DNA from: Diplonema papillatum | Taxonomy: Eukaryota > Euglenozoa > Diplonemea > Diplonemida > Diplonemidae | NCBI GenBank assembly: GCA_030068145.1 | Contig: JAPJBO010000861.1 | Span: 1-64,000, forward strand | Reading direction: 5' to 3' | Length of the DNA: 64,000 bases | Shown: positions 40,208 through 50,885 of the stretch, in pieces | How the letters are laid out: the number at the start of each line of letters is the position of its first letter | Numbering within the stretch: position 1 is the stretch's first letter | Position numbers and translations under genes: made by a program | Notes under the pieces: generated by a model | Seen by the model: only the letters and a program-made list of their open reading frames with translations | Databases searched by the model: none | What the model was told of the DNA's origin: nothing

Positions 40208-43200
40208 GTAAACATTTTCCTCCAAGTACCGTCTGGCTCCTCCAATTTATGTAGTTTTTAATTTTATAAATATTGGGAAATGACTGTGGAGGACAACAAA
40301 CAGTCAAATGAGGTTTTTTTAAAATAAAATTTTTTTATCACATCTTACGACTGTAAGAATAACATCGAACAATAACCAACGCTACTTCCACTTCTTCGAG
40401 CCAACGAGCCTTCATGCGAACAGCGCAAGCGTAACCTCTGTCACTCAAACCCTCCAACCACCCCCCCCGTACCCCGAGGACAACCCTCAAAACCCCAACT
40501 TCCCCTCTCCCCCTCTCCCCCCCTTCTTTTTCTCCCCCATTTCTTTTTCCTTTTTTCATCCCCTAATCCGTGCCTCGTAACACACAGCCGCCGATCAACA
40601 CGAAACCACCCAGAAGAAAAGCCAGGCACCGGGATCTTCCTGACGAGCACGCAACCCGGTGAACTTAATCAAGAGTCGAAGATTAGCGTCGAAACTTCCT
40701 GGCTTTTCACGCCGCAGCAGAACGACCACACCCTACCCAAACCCAAGCACCCTCTAAACGCGTTAGGGGACTTCACAAGGTTTCACAACGGAGTGACACA
40801 ACACCCGAAACGAGTCGCACTCTTTTACTTTTCTCAACCCCCCGCCATACCCAAGCCTCTACGGTCAACCGGAGACTTTAAAATACCGACCTTCTAATCC
40901 ACAAATAACGCTAGAAATTTGAAAAGAAATTTTTATAAATTAAAAAACTTCTTAAAACAAAGGCCTGTAAAACAGAGGCGCGCCACACACTGCACCCCTG
41001 CGGCGCCGCTAAAGCGGTGCCGCCAAAAAGACGTTGATTCACTAATCCACAAAGAGTGGGTGCCGAAAATGATAATTAACCACTTGAGGACGGAGGGGGG
41101 CAGGGTTAATTTGGGAAAAGGGGTGGCTCCACGGCGAATCTCAGGTATCTGTTGGAGCTCGGAGCAGGATTTCTGCCCGGGTGAAGGACGCATTTCAAAG
41201 ATTTGTGTCGGATCTTTCCGATACAGCAAACAGCGACCACTTTCGACCATTATTTGGCCTCTCGCCCGCGAACGTGACACCCGCGAACTTTCGTGAGTTA
41301 ACTACCACTACAGTGGTAGATCGTCCGGAAGTGGTAAAGGATTTATTTATAATATAATATAATATAATATAATATAATAAAATAATATAATATAATATAA
41401 TAAATTAGCGGCCAATAAGTTATAAACCACGCATATTATTGGCCTATAAATTAGAGGCTAGACGGTACCTACCCCCCCCTCTTCAAACCCAAGAAACATT
41501 TTCCCCCCGTGTTAGTGTCGCCTCCGTTAGCCCTTGTCAGTGTCGCCTTTTTGCCTGGCGACACAAACACGGGAAGACGGTTCTCAATAGGGTCCCTGTA
41601 TTTGCATGAAGAATGTCTCATCCTCCCCAACGGCTTCCCGTCTTAGTATCGCCTTTTAGGAAACGGGGCATTCAGGTAGGCGACACACGGTGCACTAGTA
41701 AGGCCAATCACTAGTCATTTTAAAGTAAACTTACTAGTAAGAAATCTTACTAGTAATATGACTAGTGCCACTAGTCATTCTTACTAGTGCCACTAGTAAG
41801 AATGACTAAGGTAATCCCGTTGGGATATAAGGGAACAAAATTTGAAGTGGTGGGATATAAGGGAAATTCACCAAAATATATTGCTCGTGCAGATGGCGAT
41901 TGACCTGAAGGCTGTCGACTGGTCTCCCATCGAGGTCGTCCTCGCCCCCGACGGTTGGGAGGCCGCCGACGAGGACGTGGACTGCTGCGTCGACTGAGGC
42001 AAGACCCACACCTCGGGTGCCTTCTGCGCCCGGTGCGGCAAACGGTGCTCCGGTGCCTGTTCTTTTTTGCATGTAGTGCTTCTCGCGTGAACTGGTGTGA
42101 TCCACTGTAGAAGAAAACTTACCTTCCCATGAACTTGCTAAAAACTTCCCAAGTGCACCCCTTGTACACCCAAGTAAGGCCACCGGATCACACCGTAAGA
42201 TTTGCTTCTGCCGCAGCGAGCTCGTGTGGGTCCCGCCGAGGGGGGGAATTCTGCTTACTGGTCTGTCTGCGCCTATTGTGTTCGCTGACGTAAAGTCTGC
42301 GGGATACTTCTTGGTGACATGACTGCAAGAAAGAACGAAGAGGAATCAAACCATCCATCATTTTTCTTCCCGTCCAACGACACCCCCCCCCCCCCCCCCC
42401 CCCCCCCCCCAAGGGTACCTGTAACTCGGGGCCCGGGCCCTGGAAATTTTCCAGTTTTTTTGGCCCTGAACGATTACCAAAGGAAAAACTCTCTGGTACA
42501 AGATGCAATTCGTTTACTATTCCATTCCAGGGCCCCAGACTGTCCTTCAGCTCAACGGATTCCAAAGCGTTCAAAAACGTCCTTGGATTATTTTTTTAAC
42601 AACCCAAGCACGGCGCGACGCGCCAAGAGGTAGTCGGTAGCGGCTTGTGCACTTCATTACCACAGATTGTTACTGCATACAAAGTTCAAACTACTACTAC
42701 TACTACTGAAGAACAGCTGTCTGAGGAAACGAACAATCAAAAACGAATCAAATCTGGCTCTTTCGGCCGGTTCCATTACGGATTGGACACCGTCAGTTAA
42801 AGACGTCCCAAACCCGCAGGAGTATACAAACATTTTAAGTAAATCCCAATAACAATGTCTGCGTTTGCGTTTTTCGTGCTCGATTTTGCTTGGTCGTACT
42901 TGACAACAAGGAAGCTGGCATGTGAGAGACATGCCTCCAGAACCGCGAAGAAGGACGACACGCGGTACGTGGTGTCTGATGAGCAAGGTATGGCGACGAC
43001 CTGCGGGTACATATCCCTCATGGTGGCTGCCAAGTGGGTTCGGGAGAAAGCGCGGCTGGTGGTTTGCCCTACCCTTAAAGACATCGCCGCCTTCTGGGTT
43101 ACCACCGACGCCGAGAACTTCGGAATGAAAGACTACCGCTGGTTGAACATCCACATGTGCCTTCGTCGTTCCGAGAGCCCCCCTCCGCTGACCAACCTCG

Positions 43201-46200
43201 AAGTGAACCGGTTCTGCTGCGACACTCTCTCATCGCTCGTTCGGTTGGTTACTCCGCCGGAGTTCCAACGCACGTCTCTCTGCGAAGGGGTGTACATCGT
43301 CTTTCTCCCCCCAATCGGCATGCAAAAGATGGGGCACTTCTTCTGCATTATCGTCATCCGCAATCCGGAGCATGGCCGACAGATGGTGATGTTGGGTGCA
43401 AAGGATGGGCGCATCACGTTTACGTGCCAGGGTAGTGAGGTAAACGCCCCTCAGCCGAAAGCCACTCCTGAAGATCCGAAGGCGCTATTCGAGAAGAAGG
43501 CCACAGGTTGGGGCTGCAAGGCGTGCGCGAAAGCAGTGACGACAGGTGTGAAGCGCAAACACGCCCAAGCATCAAAAAACACCTGGATTGAGTACCGTGT
43601 TGCCGACAACAACAACATCCGCAGAGCCCAGAACAAACATCTGTCAAGTTCGGGTTTCCACCAGGCTGCTGTTGCCGCCGCCACCTCCAACGCCGCAACT
43701 CCGCCTCCGAAGATCGTCCCGCCACCGAAAGAGAAGGTCGACCTCTTCTCGCGCCTGCATTGCGTGATGTACGCAGGTATCATGCACGGGACGGAACACA
43801 CGACGGTTGCAGCTACGATAGCAGGACTTCGCGGGAGCATACCCAAGAAATATGCGTGCGCCAGGCATGTTGGAGAGATGGTGCACGTGTGGGCCGGTGC
43901 TCTGCAAGAACGCGTGAAGAAGGAGCTCAAGAGCGTGAGTTCCATCGGGATGGTGACAGACGGAACCTCCCTGAGGAATGTCAACCAAGACGTGAATGTG
44001 TTCCTCTTGCGGTACCTCCCCCCAAAGCCACCCTCCGCTGTGTCGAACGGTTCGTCAGGATGACGGACAATGTGTTGGTGTCGGCAGACGGTGATGCACT
44101 GCACGAGCAGATGAAAGCAATGCTCCTCACTGTCGATCTCCCTGAAGAGCGTGTTGGCGGGGTCATCGCGGACAGCTGCGGGACGATCACGGGCAAAACT
44201 CGTGGGCTTGTCGGAAGAATGCATCTCAGGACCCGCACATTGCAGCCACACTTCCCCGACCAAGCACACCGCTTGCAGAACGCGCTGAAGCCGGTTAGTA
44301 AGATCCCCGCGCTGGCCACCCTCATCCAGGGGATTCGCTCCATCGACCGTGTTTATCTGCAGTCGAAAGTGCTGTTCCGCGAGCTTGAAACAGACAGCAA
44401 ATCCAAGTTCACCACCGTCGGCAAACAGAGGAAACTTGTGCTGCGCCCTTCCCTCTCTTATCGCATCCGCTGGCAGGCGAAGGTGCGGACGTCGCTGGTA
44501 CGTGCTGCAAGGATGTGGACGATGCGGAAATCACACATCGAGACAGGATCTTCGTGGAAGAAGGTGCGTGCTGACAAGAAGGCAGTAGACAGCAACGAAT
44601 CAACGCAAGACTCCGTGCCTAAGACCCGTCAAAAGCTGAAAAAGTTGGTCCAAGCAGATGACGTCCCCGGAGACCTCTTGTTCTTTGGCGAGTTGTTTTC
44701 AATTGCCCAGAAACCGAGCCTCGTCGCACAGGGGGAACATGCAATTTTGTTGCATTTCGACTTTTCGGTGGGCGAAGCAATCACCGAACTAGAAGAGCTG
44801 CAAAACAAGCAGGTACCGGGAAGCATGCGGCGCCGCGCTACCGATCTGGCCATTGAGTGCTTGGCAAACCTTCGCCACTACGGTGCTGTGGAGACAGCTC
44901 TCCTGCGCATGATGAACGTGTACAAGATAACGTGCCTGTCTGACGAGGATCTCGCCGAATACGCCGACGATGACCTCGAGGTGGTGATGGAAACACTGGG
45001 GATGCAGGAGGCGGGCCTTGAAAAGGAATCGGCAGAGTTCACGAAAGAACAGTGGCTAATCGCCAAGACAGAGGTGAGAAAGCTGGGGATGGGGTGGGGC
45101 GGTTGGTTTGTGGTGCTGGACAAGGTGAAGGGCCGGGTTCGCAAGGCACTGGAGTACGCCCTCATTTTCAGTTCTTGTAGCTCCAACAAGGCTGAAAGGC
45201 TGTATGCCCGGCTGCGCTACGCCACCCTGAAGCGCACGCAGGTCGACGTGAAAACCCTCTCAGCGGAACTTATGATACGGGACATGGGCCCGAGGGTGGA
45301 CGCCGCAGAGGGTTTCATTACCCTCTGTTCCACCATCTGGCTGTCGCTCAAAACCCGCCGCTTATTGAGGAAGCGAGACACAAGCACCAAAAAAGGTGTG
45401 TCCGTGTTCGAAGTGCTGGAGAAGAAGATGACAGCTGCCAGAGGGGTAGCAAAAGAGGTTGCAGATTCAGATGACCAGGAGGAAGAGGAAGAAGGTGATA
45501 CGGATGAGAATGAGAATGGGGAAGAGGAAGACGAAGACGAAGACGAAGACGAAGAAGAAGAAGAAGAAGAAGAAGAAGATGACGAAGAAGATGAAGAAGA
45601 CGAAGAAGACGAAGAGGAGGAAGAAGAGGACAAACCGACGGGGCCTATTCCCAAGCGAAGGAAAATTGGCTGATAGCACCTGACTGTGTGCGTTTTTATC
45701 AACATTTATCAAGTTTATTTCTTCTCGTTTTTCTCTCCGCTTGTTGTGGGAATCTGCAATACGGAAGATTCCACCCTTGGATGGCGTGAGCACCGTGGGC
45801 CTGGACCCTATCTGGACCCTAGCGCTAACCCGGGGCCCGGGGCCCGGGGCCCGGGCCCTGGAGACCCTGGAGTTACAGGTACCCTTGCCCCCCCCCCCCC
45901 CCCCCCTAGGGCTATGTAGGATGGAAACGTTGGAAACGTTTCCGTTTCCGTTTCCGTTTCCGTTTCCTTCTTTTTGGCGGTGGATGGAAACGCCGTTTCT
46001 TTTCAAAAGAAACGGCTGGTATGCCACCAGTATACTGGCTGAAGGTCCGACCGGAAATGTGTTCCGAACGGCGGACCCCCAATCCAGTGGGAAACCATGG
46101 ACAAGGAGGCTCCGAAAAAGAGGGAGGAATGAAGCATCAGAGTTGCGACCGCGTGGAGCAGACGCAACCACACGCATCCGGTTGTGATGACTTTGAGGTC

Positions 46201-49200
46201 TGCAGCTCTTTATACCAATGGCTGTTGTGGCGACGATGCTCTGTTAGGCCGGTTGGCCAACGCGCTGAAGACGATCGAGAAAGCACATCCGCTTCCAATA
46301 ATAGGCTATACAGATACGATCGTTCAGGACAGCGGGAGCACCGCCGCGCCACAGGCTACAAGACCGGGGTTTTTCGGCGGCGAAAGACAAAGAGGGAGTG
46401 CAATCAGCATCAGGAGGTGAGAAGGGCACACGTATGCCGGGGCAATGTTAAACCCGCCAGAAAAGCGATGGCCACGCAGTAACGTGTGCGTCATCGCTTG
46501 CCACAGTGCACCTTGCATACGACGACGGGTGGCAACCGTCACCGGAAGGGGCACCATCGGGCGGTGTTGTCGGAGCATAGACAGCGACGGCAGGAAGAAC
46601 CCCACCGACAATGCAGAAGAGGACGGCAGATTCAAAAACCCCCACTCGGCACGGCCGCCGATACAAGTAAACATGAGAACGCGGGTTGGAAGCAGCAGAG
46701 GACGAAGTGGTAGGCACAGAAGAGTGGAATCTGGTGTCAGAAAACCTCAGCATCCGCATGTGATTACATTCTGCATCATTAGCTTGTGGTTACCTATTTG
46801 CTCGTGTCAGATCGCCGACGAAAGAAAGCGGTGAGCATCAGCGACTGCTCTGCACAAACGAAACCGCGACGACACACAAGAAGGGGCCGAGACGGAGGAA
46901 GAGAAGTGCCTGCTGGTAGATCAAAAGAAGAAGGTGATACCGCCCTCTGAAAGGAAAGCCAAAATTTGGCTGGAAACGGACACCCGACGGACACACAGAA
47001 GGACCCGCGAAGTGGTTATCCTATAGGACCCCTCAGCATGAGGAGCCTTCCGGCGTTTCTTTTAAAAGAAACGGAAACGTTTCCGTTTCCGTTTCCGTTT
47101 CCGTTTCCATATTTCGAAAAAACTAAAAGAAACGGCGTTTCCATCCAACTTAGCCCTAGGGGGGGTCAAAAGGTCTTTTTTTGCGTCAAAATGGTGACAT
47201 TTTCAGCCTGTAGACTTAACGGCAGTATAAGGCTAAAAAAACATGCAACCCGCCTTAGAAATGCCCGGAAACGTGTTTTTGGGGGAAGTTTCATGGAAAA
47301 TGGCCCAGGGGGGGGTGTATTAGTTGATGGTTTTAGGGTGGACACCGTTTGGTACCGGCTAGCAGCCTGTGGGTGTGCTTCACTGTTCATACCATGCAAA
47401 GATGAGACTACAATCACGTACAGGCAGCCACAAATGGAAGCAACAAAAGGGCGAACGACACCCAGGAGGAAGGCAGCTATGAACGTTGCTCGTCTGGATG
47501 GTTAACAACGTCCCAAAAGGTTCTCTGGGTCTTGCGCAAGCTGAGGTGCTGTTGACACCGCAGGCAGCAGCTCTTCCCCGAACTTCTGCTAGAGCGATAT
47601 TCACAAAGTTCGATGTCTTTCCGAGAAAAACAATGAGATGCTATCATCCGTAGTGGGATTTTCCAGATATCAACGTTTTTGTTGAAGGGATGCACGCGAC
47701 AGTGTCGTTTATTCAAGTTCGCCTTTCGTACACCACCCGAAAGGGTGGCATTGCACACGCACGGAAGACAATACTGGTCACCGGGGTGTATCTCTGGTAC
47801 CTAACCCCAACGCACGTTGAGCTTGAACAAAAATAGAAAACTGGACTTGAACGAAAAGGTTCGGCGGTGGATTTATAGGACTGCCACGACATAGCAGCTC
47901 AGGGCAGGGTATCTGCAGCTTGCGGTAGCACGCTACACGACACAGGCCACTACGAAAGCTGGCGCTGACGTCAAGGACTCGAGGGGGCGGCACGTTACGA
48001 AGCCGTACCTCATTGAGTCGCTTGTCGGTGCCTCCTACGAAGCCCCACCATCCCCAACTCTCAGGAAAGTCTTTTGAGTAAAAACACATAGGTTTGGGCA
48101 GTGTTGTTTTCCTTCTTCGGTTCATGCTGTCACTATTTTTGGGGTTGTCACCTAAAAAGAAGAACACCGGTACCAAACGGTGTCCACCCTGAGTCCAAAA
48201 ATTGGGCACTCGTAAAAAGGCCTTTTCGGGGCACTTCAGCAGCCAAAAAGCATGTTTTAGGCATTTCTATACGGTTCTGGGGTGGTTTACCAAATTGTAT
48301 TGCCTCTTAGGAGCCCCTATGTGGTTCCCAAAAAAATGACCTATTTTGACAGCTTTTGGCCCCCCCCCCCCGTGAATTACTTTTTACCCCCGACACGTAC
48401 TTTCCACCCCCCGAAAAACGGGGGGTAAAGAGTATAAATTCGGGGGTATAGAGTATTCGTTCCCGCAAACCCGCATACCCAAACCCGCATACCCGAACCC
48501 GCATACCCGTTCTCGCAAACCCGCATACCCGTTCCCGCAAACCCGCATACCCGAACCTGCAAACCCGCAAACCCAAACCCGCGTACCCAAACCCGCATAC
48601 CCGTTCCCGCAAACCCGAAATCGCAAACCCCGCATACCCGCAAACCCGCAAGCCCGCAGACCTGCAGATTGTGGCTGGAACTGTTTTTGCAAATACAAAC
48701 AGCAAATCAAAGAAAGGGGGGGAAGGTGGAAAATGCAGATCAAACGGGAGTAAAACGTGTACACGCTTATCCGACTCTTGACTTACTATGCCGTGTTGTG
48801 AAAGCTGTCGAGGGGCCCCTCCATAGGTTCTCGCATGATTCGTTCGCCTTTGTAACACTATCCGTTTGTAGTACGCTTCGCAATTGTGTTCTTGCACTCT
48901 AGCCGAATGGCGGGTGGCGGATTTCCGCGCTCGGGCGCAAGACACAATTATGCTGCTTTTGCAGTGCAAGCCGAACCCGGTTCGCGACTTCGGTTGCGGT
49001 AAAGTGTTACAAAGTCTTCGGCTTTCAGATCCGGATACGCGTATGCAACAGATAGTTAGAGGTCACTTGAAGGATACCCGTGTGCAGCGTTCGAAAGAGT
49101 TTGCGTATCTGGTCGGGGGGTGGAAAGTAGTTTTCGAGGGGTGGAAAGTACTTTTCTGGGGGTGGAAATTTTTTTGTCCGGGGGTGGAAAGTACTTTTTG

Positions 49201-49860
49201 GGGGGTGGAAAATTTCCATCGGGGGGTGGAAAGTACTTTTTGGGGGGTGGAAATTTTTTGTCCGGGGGTGGAAAGTGTTTTTCGGGGGGTGGAAAGTATT
49301 TTTCGGAGGGTGGAAATTTTTCGTCGGGGGGTGGAAAGTACTTTTCGGGGGGTGGAAAGTACTTTCGGGGGTGGAAAGTACGTGTCGGGGGTGTTGAGTA
49401 CATCACCCCCCCCCAACCACCTGGTTCTTGGGTGGCTTGACGACTGCGCAGCAGCATTCCCGCAGTGAGACTGTAAGCGTCGAAAAATAACAGTTATTTT
49501 GCACACGTCTGGTTGTCTAAAAACACTACCACCACTTGATCCTGCTACTGTTCGGCCACCCGGAACTTTTTTGCCGCGCACTCAACACACAATCGCAGAG
49601 TTCTTCTTTCGGCGTTTGTTCTGGCGGCGAAGTACCAAGACGACCACTTCTATTCGAACAAGTTCTACAGCCAGCTCGGCGGCGTCACGCTGTGCGAGTT
49701 GTCGCGTCTGGAGCAGCACTTTTTGTTCCACGTGCAGTGGGAGCTTTTCGTCTCGGAGGAGCAGTTTGCGGAAGCGAAGAAGCAGTTGGCGAAGGTGCCC
49801 GCCTGGCGGTCAAAGGCGAGGTTCGACCAACAATGTGGGAGCGCGGGGGCCGCTTACTAG
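39885..49860 (+). CDS. PHO80/P-type cyclin, two exons around a 9.4-kb intron
   Basis: Model: exon 1 39885-40207, exon 2 49599-49860, 194 residues. The donor is CACAG|GTAAAC and the acceptor AATCGCAG|A. Joining restores the arginine codon of FNVHR and gives FPLTSFNVHR-VLLSAFVLAA then KYQDDHFYSNKFYSQLGG, the central signature of P/U-type cyclins (plant CYCP, yeast PHO80). Other landmarks: TVSIEDYLVRLAKYG, EVFVIAYVYLRRFFAATRF and LSRLEQHFLFHVQWELFVS. The expected role is a CDK-activating subunit. Relative to the 5-kb paralogue it lacks the long N-terminus. Third positions are GC-rich in both exons and not in the intron. The perfect phase and family alignment across the gap make the model strong despite the intron length. 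Confidence 0.88.
40861..40915 (+). promoter_or_regulatory. Conserved GGTCAC-CGGAGAC phrase, intronic site
   Basis: CGGTCAACCGGAGACTTTAA, AATACCGACCTTCTAATCCA, CAAATAACGCTAG. Close to the 51.8-kb version but inside the cyclin intron, which argues against a simple promoter role. Confidence 0.4.
41341..41404. repeat. ATAAT pentanucleotide-like tract
   Basis: About 60 bp of TATAA repeats, followed by the inverted pair GGCCAATAA / TTATTGGCC. Confidence 0.9.
41690..41808. repeat. Cluster of iterated self-complementary words (ACTAGTAAG / CTTACTAGT)
   Basis: About ten ACTAGT palindromes with AAG, CATT or GCC extensions in alternating orientation over 120 bp, adjoining a repeat D tail at 41812. Confidence 0.85.
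41812..41880 (+). repeat. Repeat D tail
   Basis: TTGGGATATAAGGGAACAAA, then TGGGATATAAGGGAAATTCA. Same words as at 3.7, 23.6 and 25.4 kb. Confidence 0.7.
42855..44063 (+). CDS. hAT transposase, N-terminal frame with protease-like region and zinc finger
   Basis: 402 codons, ATG in ATAACAATGTC. Residues 40-190 do not belong to a usual hAT protein. They hold Q44-x5-C50 (EQGMATTCGYISL), then H161 (KMGHFFCIIVI) and D184 (GAKDGR), the order and Gln-Cys spacing of papain-fold cysteine proteases. Residues 221-269 form a BED/TTF-like zinc finger (CKAC ... HLSSSGFH). Residues 300-387 are the start of the hAT catalytic domain, with the first acid in IGMVTDGTS (D369). The last 12 or so residues are the out-of-frame run-off. 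It overlaps the following frame by a -1 shift at 44018-44024. Transposase family is firm; protease-like reading is inference. Confidence 0.8.
   Translation: MSAFAFFVLDFAWSYLTTRKLACERHASRTAKKDDTRYVVSDEQGMATTCGYISLMVAAKWVREKARLVVCPTLKDIAAFWVTTDAENFGMKDYRWLNIHMCLRRSESPPPLTNLEVNRFCCDTLSSLVRLVTPPEFQRTSLCEGVYIVFLPPIGMQKMGHFFCIIVIRNPEHGRQMVMLGAKDGRITFTCQGSEVNAPQPKATPEDPKALFEKKATGWGCKACAKAVTTGVKRKHAQASKNTWIEYRVADNNNIRRAQNKHLSSSGFHQAAVAAATSNAATPPPKIVPPPKEKVDLFSRLHCVMYAGIMHGTEHTTVAATIAGLRGSIPKKYACARHVGEMVHVWAGALQERVKKELKSVSSIGMVTDGTSLRNVNQDVNVFLLRYLPPKPPSAVSNGSSG
44016..45673 (+). CDS. hAT transposase, C-terminal frame
   Basis: The frame is open from 43760, but meaningful sequence starts near 44016 (PPPKATLRCVERFVRMTDNV). 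It continues the hAT domain: VIADSCGTITGKTRGLVGRM matches the second-acid region, PHFPDQAHRLQNALKPV follows, and SSNKAERLYARLRYATLKRT is the C-terminal dimerisation motif (usually SSAECER-F). About 552 residues; no stop is seen before an acidic tail of some 55 D/E residues and a basic end, PIPKRRKIG, that could be a nuclear signal. The family resembles ZNF862/KIAA1586-type hAT proteins. No separate start is evident, so expression probably needs frameshifting, splicing or a corrected base in the C run. Confidence 0.8.
45530..45640 (+). repeat. GAAGAC/GAAGAA coding microsatellite
   Basis: Purine trinucleotides encoding the acidic tail of the transposase. They explain the long serine- and lysine-rich shadow frames over the same bases. 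Confidence 0.9.
45909..47156. mobile_element. TA-flanked element TIR-1, copy 1
   Basis: 1248 bp. The left end GGGCTATGTAGGATGGAAAC is inverse to the right end GTTTCCATCCAACTTAGCCC. TA is on both sides (45907-45908, 47157-47158). Both ends carry runs of the hexamer GTTTCC/GGAAAC. The interior has frames of 129-153 codons without a known domain, so it is probably non-autonomous. Copy 2 lies at 55376-58228 and is about 1240 bp once its insertion is removed. Confidence 0.9.
47159..48371. mobile_element. Inverted-repeat element TIR-6 (diverged arms)
   Basis: Ends are G7 TCAAAAGGTC on the left and GACCTATTTTGACAGC..GGC with C11 on the right. The arms are about 200 bp, diverged, and meet with the exact inverse GGTGGACACCGTTTGGTACC (47336-47360) and its complement (48168-48190). 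It abuts TIR-1 copy 1 with a single TA between them. Confidence 0.65.
48440..48660. repeat. CCCGCATACCCG minisatellite
   Basis: More than ten units of 12-18 bp (CGCAAACCCGCATACCCG). It keeps several frames open on both strands; those frames are artefacts. Confidence 0.9.
49110..49400. repeat. GGGGGTGGAAAGTACTTTT minisatellite
   Basis: About 13 units of 20-24 bp. It ends 200 bp before cyclin exon 2. Open frames over it are artefacts. Confidence 0.9.
49599..49860 (+). CDS. Cyclin 2, exon 2
   Basis: 262 bp. Continues the cyclin box and ends KARFDQQCGSAGAAY, stop TAG at 49858-49860. Its 3' half is copied twice downstream. Confidence 0.88.
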
Positions 49861-50076
49861 GCCGCATAGCGACGCAGGATTGCGGCCGCCCTTCTGCCTG
49901 CATCTTGAAGACCCTGTTGAGTTTGACTCTAGTCTGACTTTGTGCAGTGGCACGAAAAGGTGTAGAATAGAATAGGTGGGAGGCCGCAACAAGGAAATAC
50001 CACTACTCTTGTTGTCGCCTTACTTATCCAATGATGGAAAGAGACGCTTCTTCCGTCTCACAATCCGGCTTTAGAA

Positions 50077-50147
50077 ATACTCGAGGGGCTGCCTTCTGTG
50101 CTTATTTCGAAAGAGGCTACGGGGAGAAACAACACAAATACAACGTG
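50077..50147 (-). repeat. Repeat A right-end fragment in the cyclin duplication
   Basis: AATACTCGAGGGGCTGCC with GAGAAACAACACAAATACAA. The fragment recurs at about 50535 (short) and 50886-50965, so it was carried along in the tandem duplication. Confidence 0.8.
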
Positions 50148-50345
50148 ATGCTGAGCGAGCTGTCGCGTCTTGGGCAGCACTTTTTGTTCCACGTGCAGTG
50201 GGAGCTTTTCGTCTCGGAGGAGCAGTTTGCGGAAGCGAAGAAGCAGTTGGCCAAGGCGCCCGCCTGGCGGTCAAAGGCGAGGTTCGACCAACACTGTGGA
50301 GCGCGGGGGCCGCTTACTAGGCCGCATAGCGACGCATAATTGCGG
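50148..50345 (+). pseudogene. Partial copy 1 of cyclin exon 2
   Basis: Reads LSELSRLGQHFLFHVQWELF and on through KKQLAKAPAWRSKARFDQHC, then shifts frame near the end of the parent reading. It lacks the first half of the exon and any acceptor. About 450 bp downstream of the parent match, with the parent's 3' flank duplicated too. Confidence 0.9.
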
Positions 50346-50583
50346 CCGCCCTTCTGCCTGCATCTTGAAGGCCCTGTTGAGTTTGACTCTAGTCTGACTT
50401 TGTGCAGTGACACGAAAGGTGTAGAATAGAATAGGTGGGAGGCCGCAACAAGGAAATGCCACTATCCTTGTTGTCGCCTTACTTATCCAATGACGGGAAG
50501 AGACGCTTCTTCCGTCACACAATCCGGCTTTAGAAATACTCGAGGGAACACAAATACAATCGTCGGGGGAAAAAAAAAAACAA

Positions 50584-50765
50584 CGTGACGCTGAGCGAGC
50601 TGTCGCGTCTTGGGCAGCACTTTTGTTCCGCGTGCAGTGGGAGCTTTTCGTCTCGGAAGAGCAGTTTGCGGCGCGAAGGAAAGGTACTAGGACGCACTGC
50701 GGCGCACAATTGCGGCCGCCCTTCTGCCTGCATCTAGAAGACCCTGTTGAGTTTGACTCTAGTCC
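50584..50765 (+). pseudogene. Partial copy 2 of cyclin exon 2
   Basis: A shorter and more decayed version: LSELSRLGQHF is followed by a one-base loss in the T run and a deletion after EEQFA. The shared 3' flank continues to about 50880. Confidence 0.85.
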
Positions 50766-50885
50766 GACTTTGTGCAGTGACACGAAAGGTGTAGAATAGG
50801 TGGGAGGCCGCAACAATGCTCTTGTTGTCGCTTTACTTATCCAATGATGGGAAGAGACGCTCTTCCATCACGAACCGGCTTTAGA

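Larger units (their letters stand above)
42410..45887 (+). mobile_element. hAT-superfamily DNA transposon, apparently complete (hAT1)
   Basis: 3478 bp with perfect 18-bp terminal inverted repeats: CAAGGGTACCTGTAACTC at the left (42410-42427) and its complement GAGTTACAGGTACCCTTG at the right (45870-45887). They fit the hAT end pattern YARNG. GGGGCCCGGGCCCTGG lies just inside both ends. The element lies in a C run, about 28 C on the left and 19 on the right, so an 8-bp target duplication would be CCCCCCCC and cannot be told apart from the run. It encodes a transposase in two overlapping frames. Confidence 0.9.
40208..49598 (+). other. Cyclin 2 intron (9391 bp) with nested mobile elements
   Basis: Contents in order: unrecognised AT- and pyrimidine-rich sequence (40208-41340), an ATAAT tract, a foldback word cluster, a repeat D tail, a complete hAT transposon, TIR-1 copy 1, TIR-6 and two minisatellites. 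Everything after the hAT element is adjacent or nearly so, as if insertions piled up at C/G runs. Confidence 0.75.

Noticed and set aside
43760-44010. First 85 codons of the second transposase frame as real N-terminus
   Set aside because: That stretch is out of frame with the conserved hAT sequence that the first frame encodes over the same bases.
45217-46177. Poly-Ser and Phe/Val-rich minus-strand frames near the transposase end
   Set aside because: Mirror translations of the GAAGAC acidic-tail repeat.
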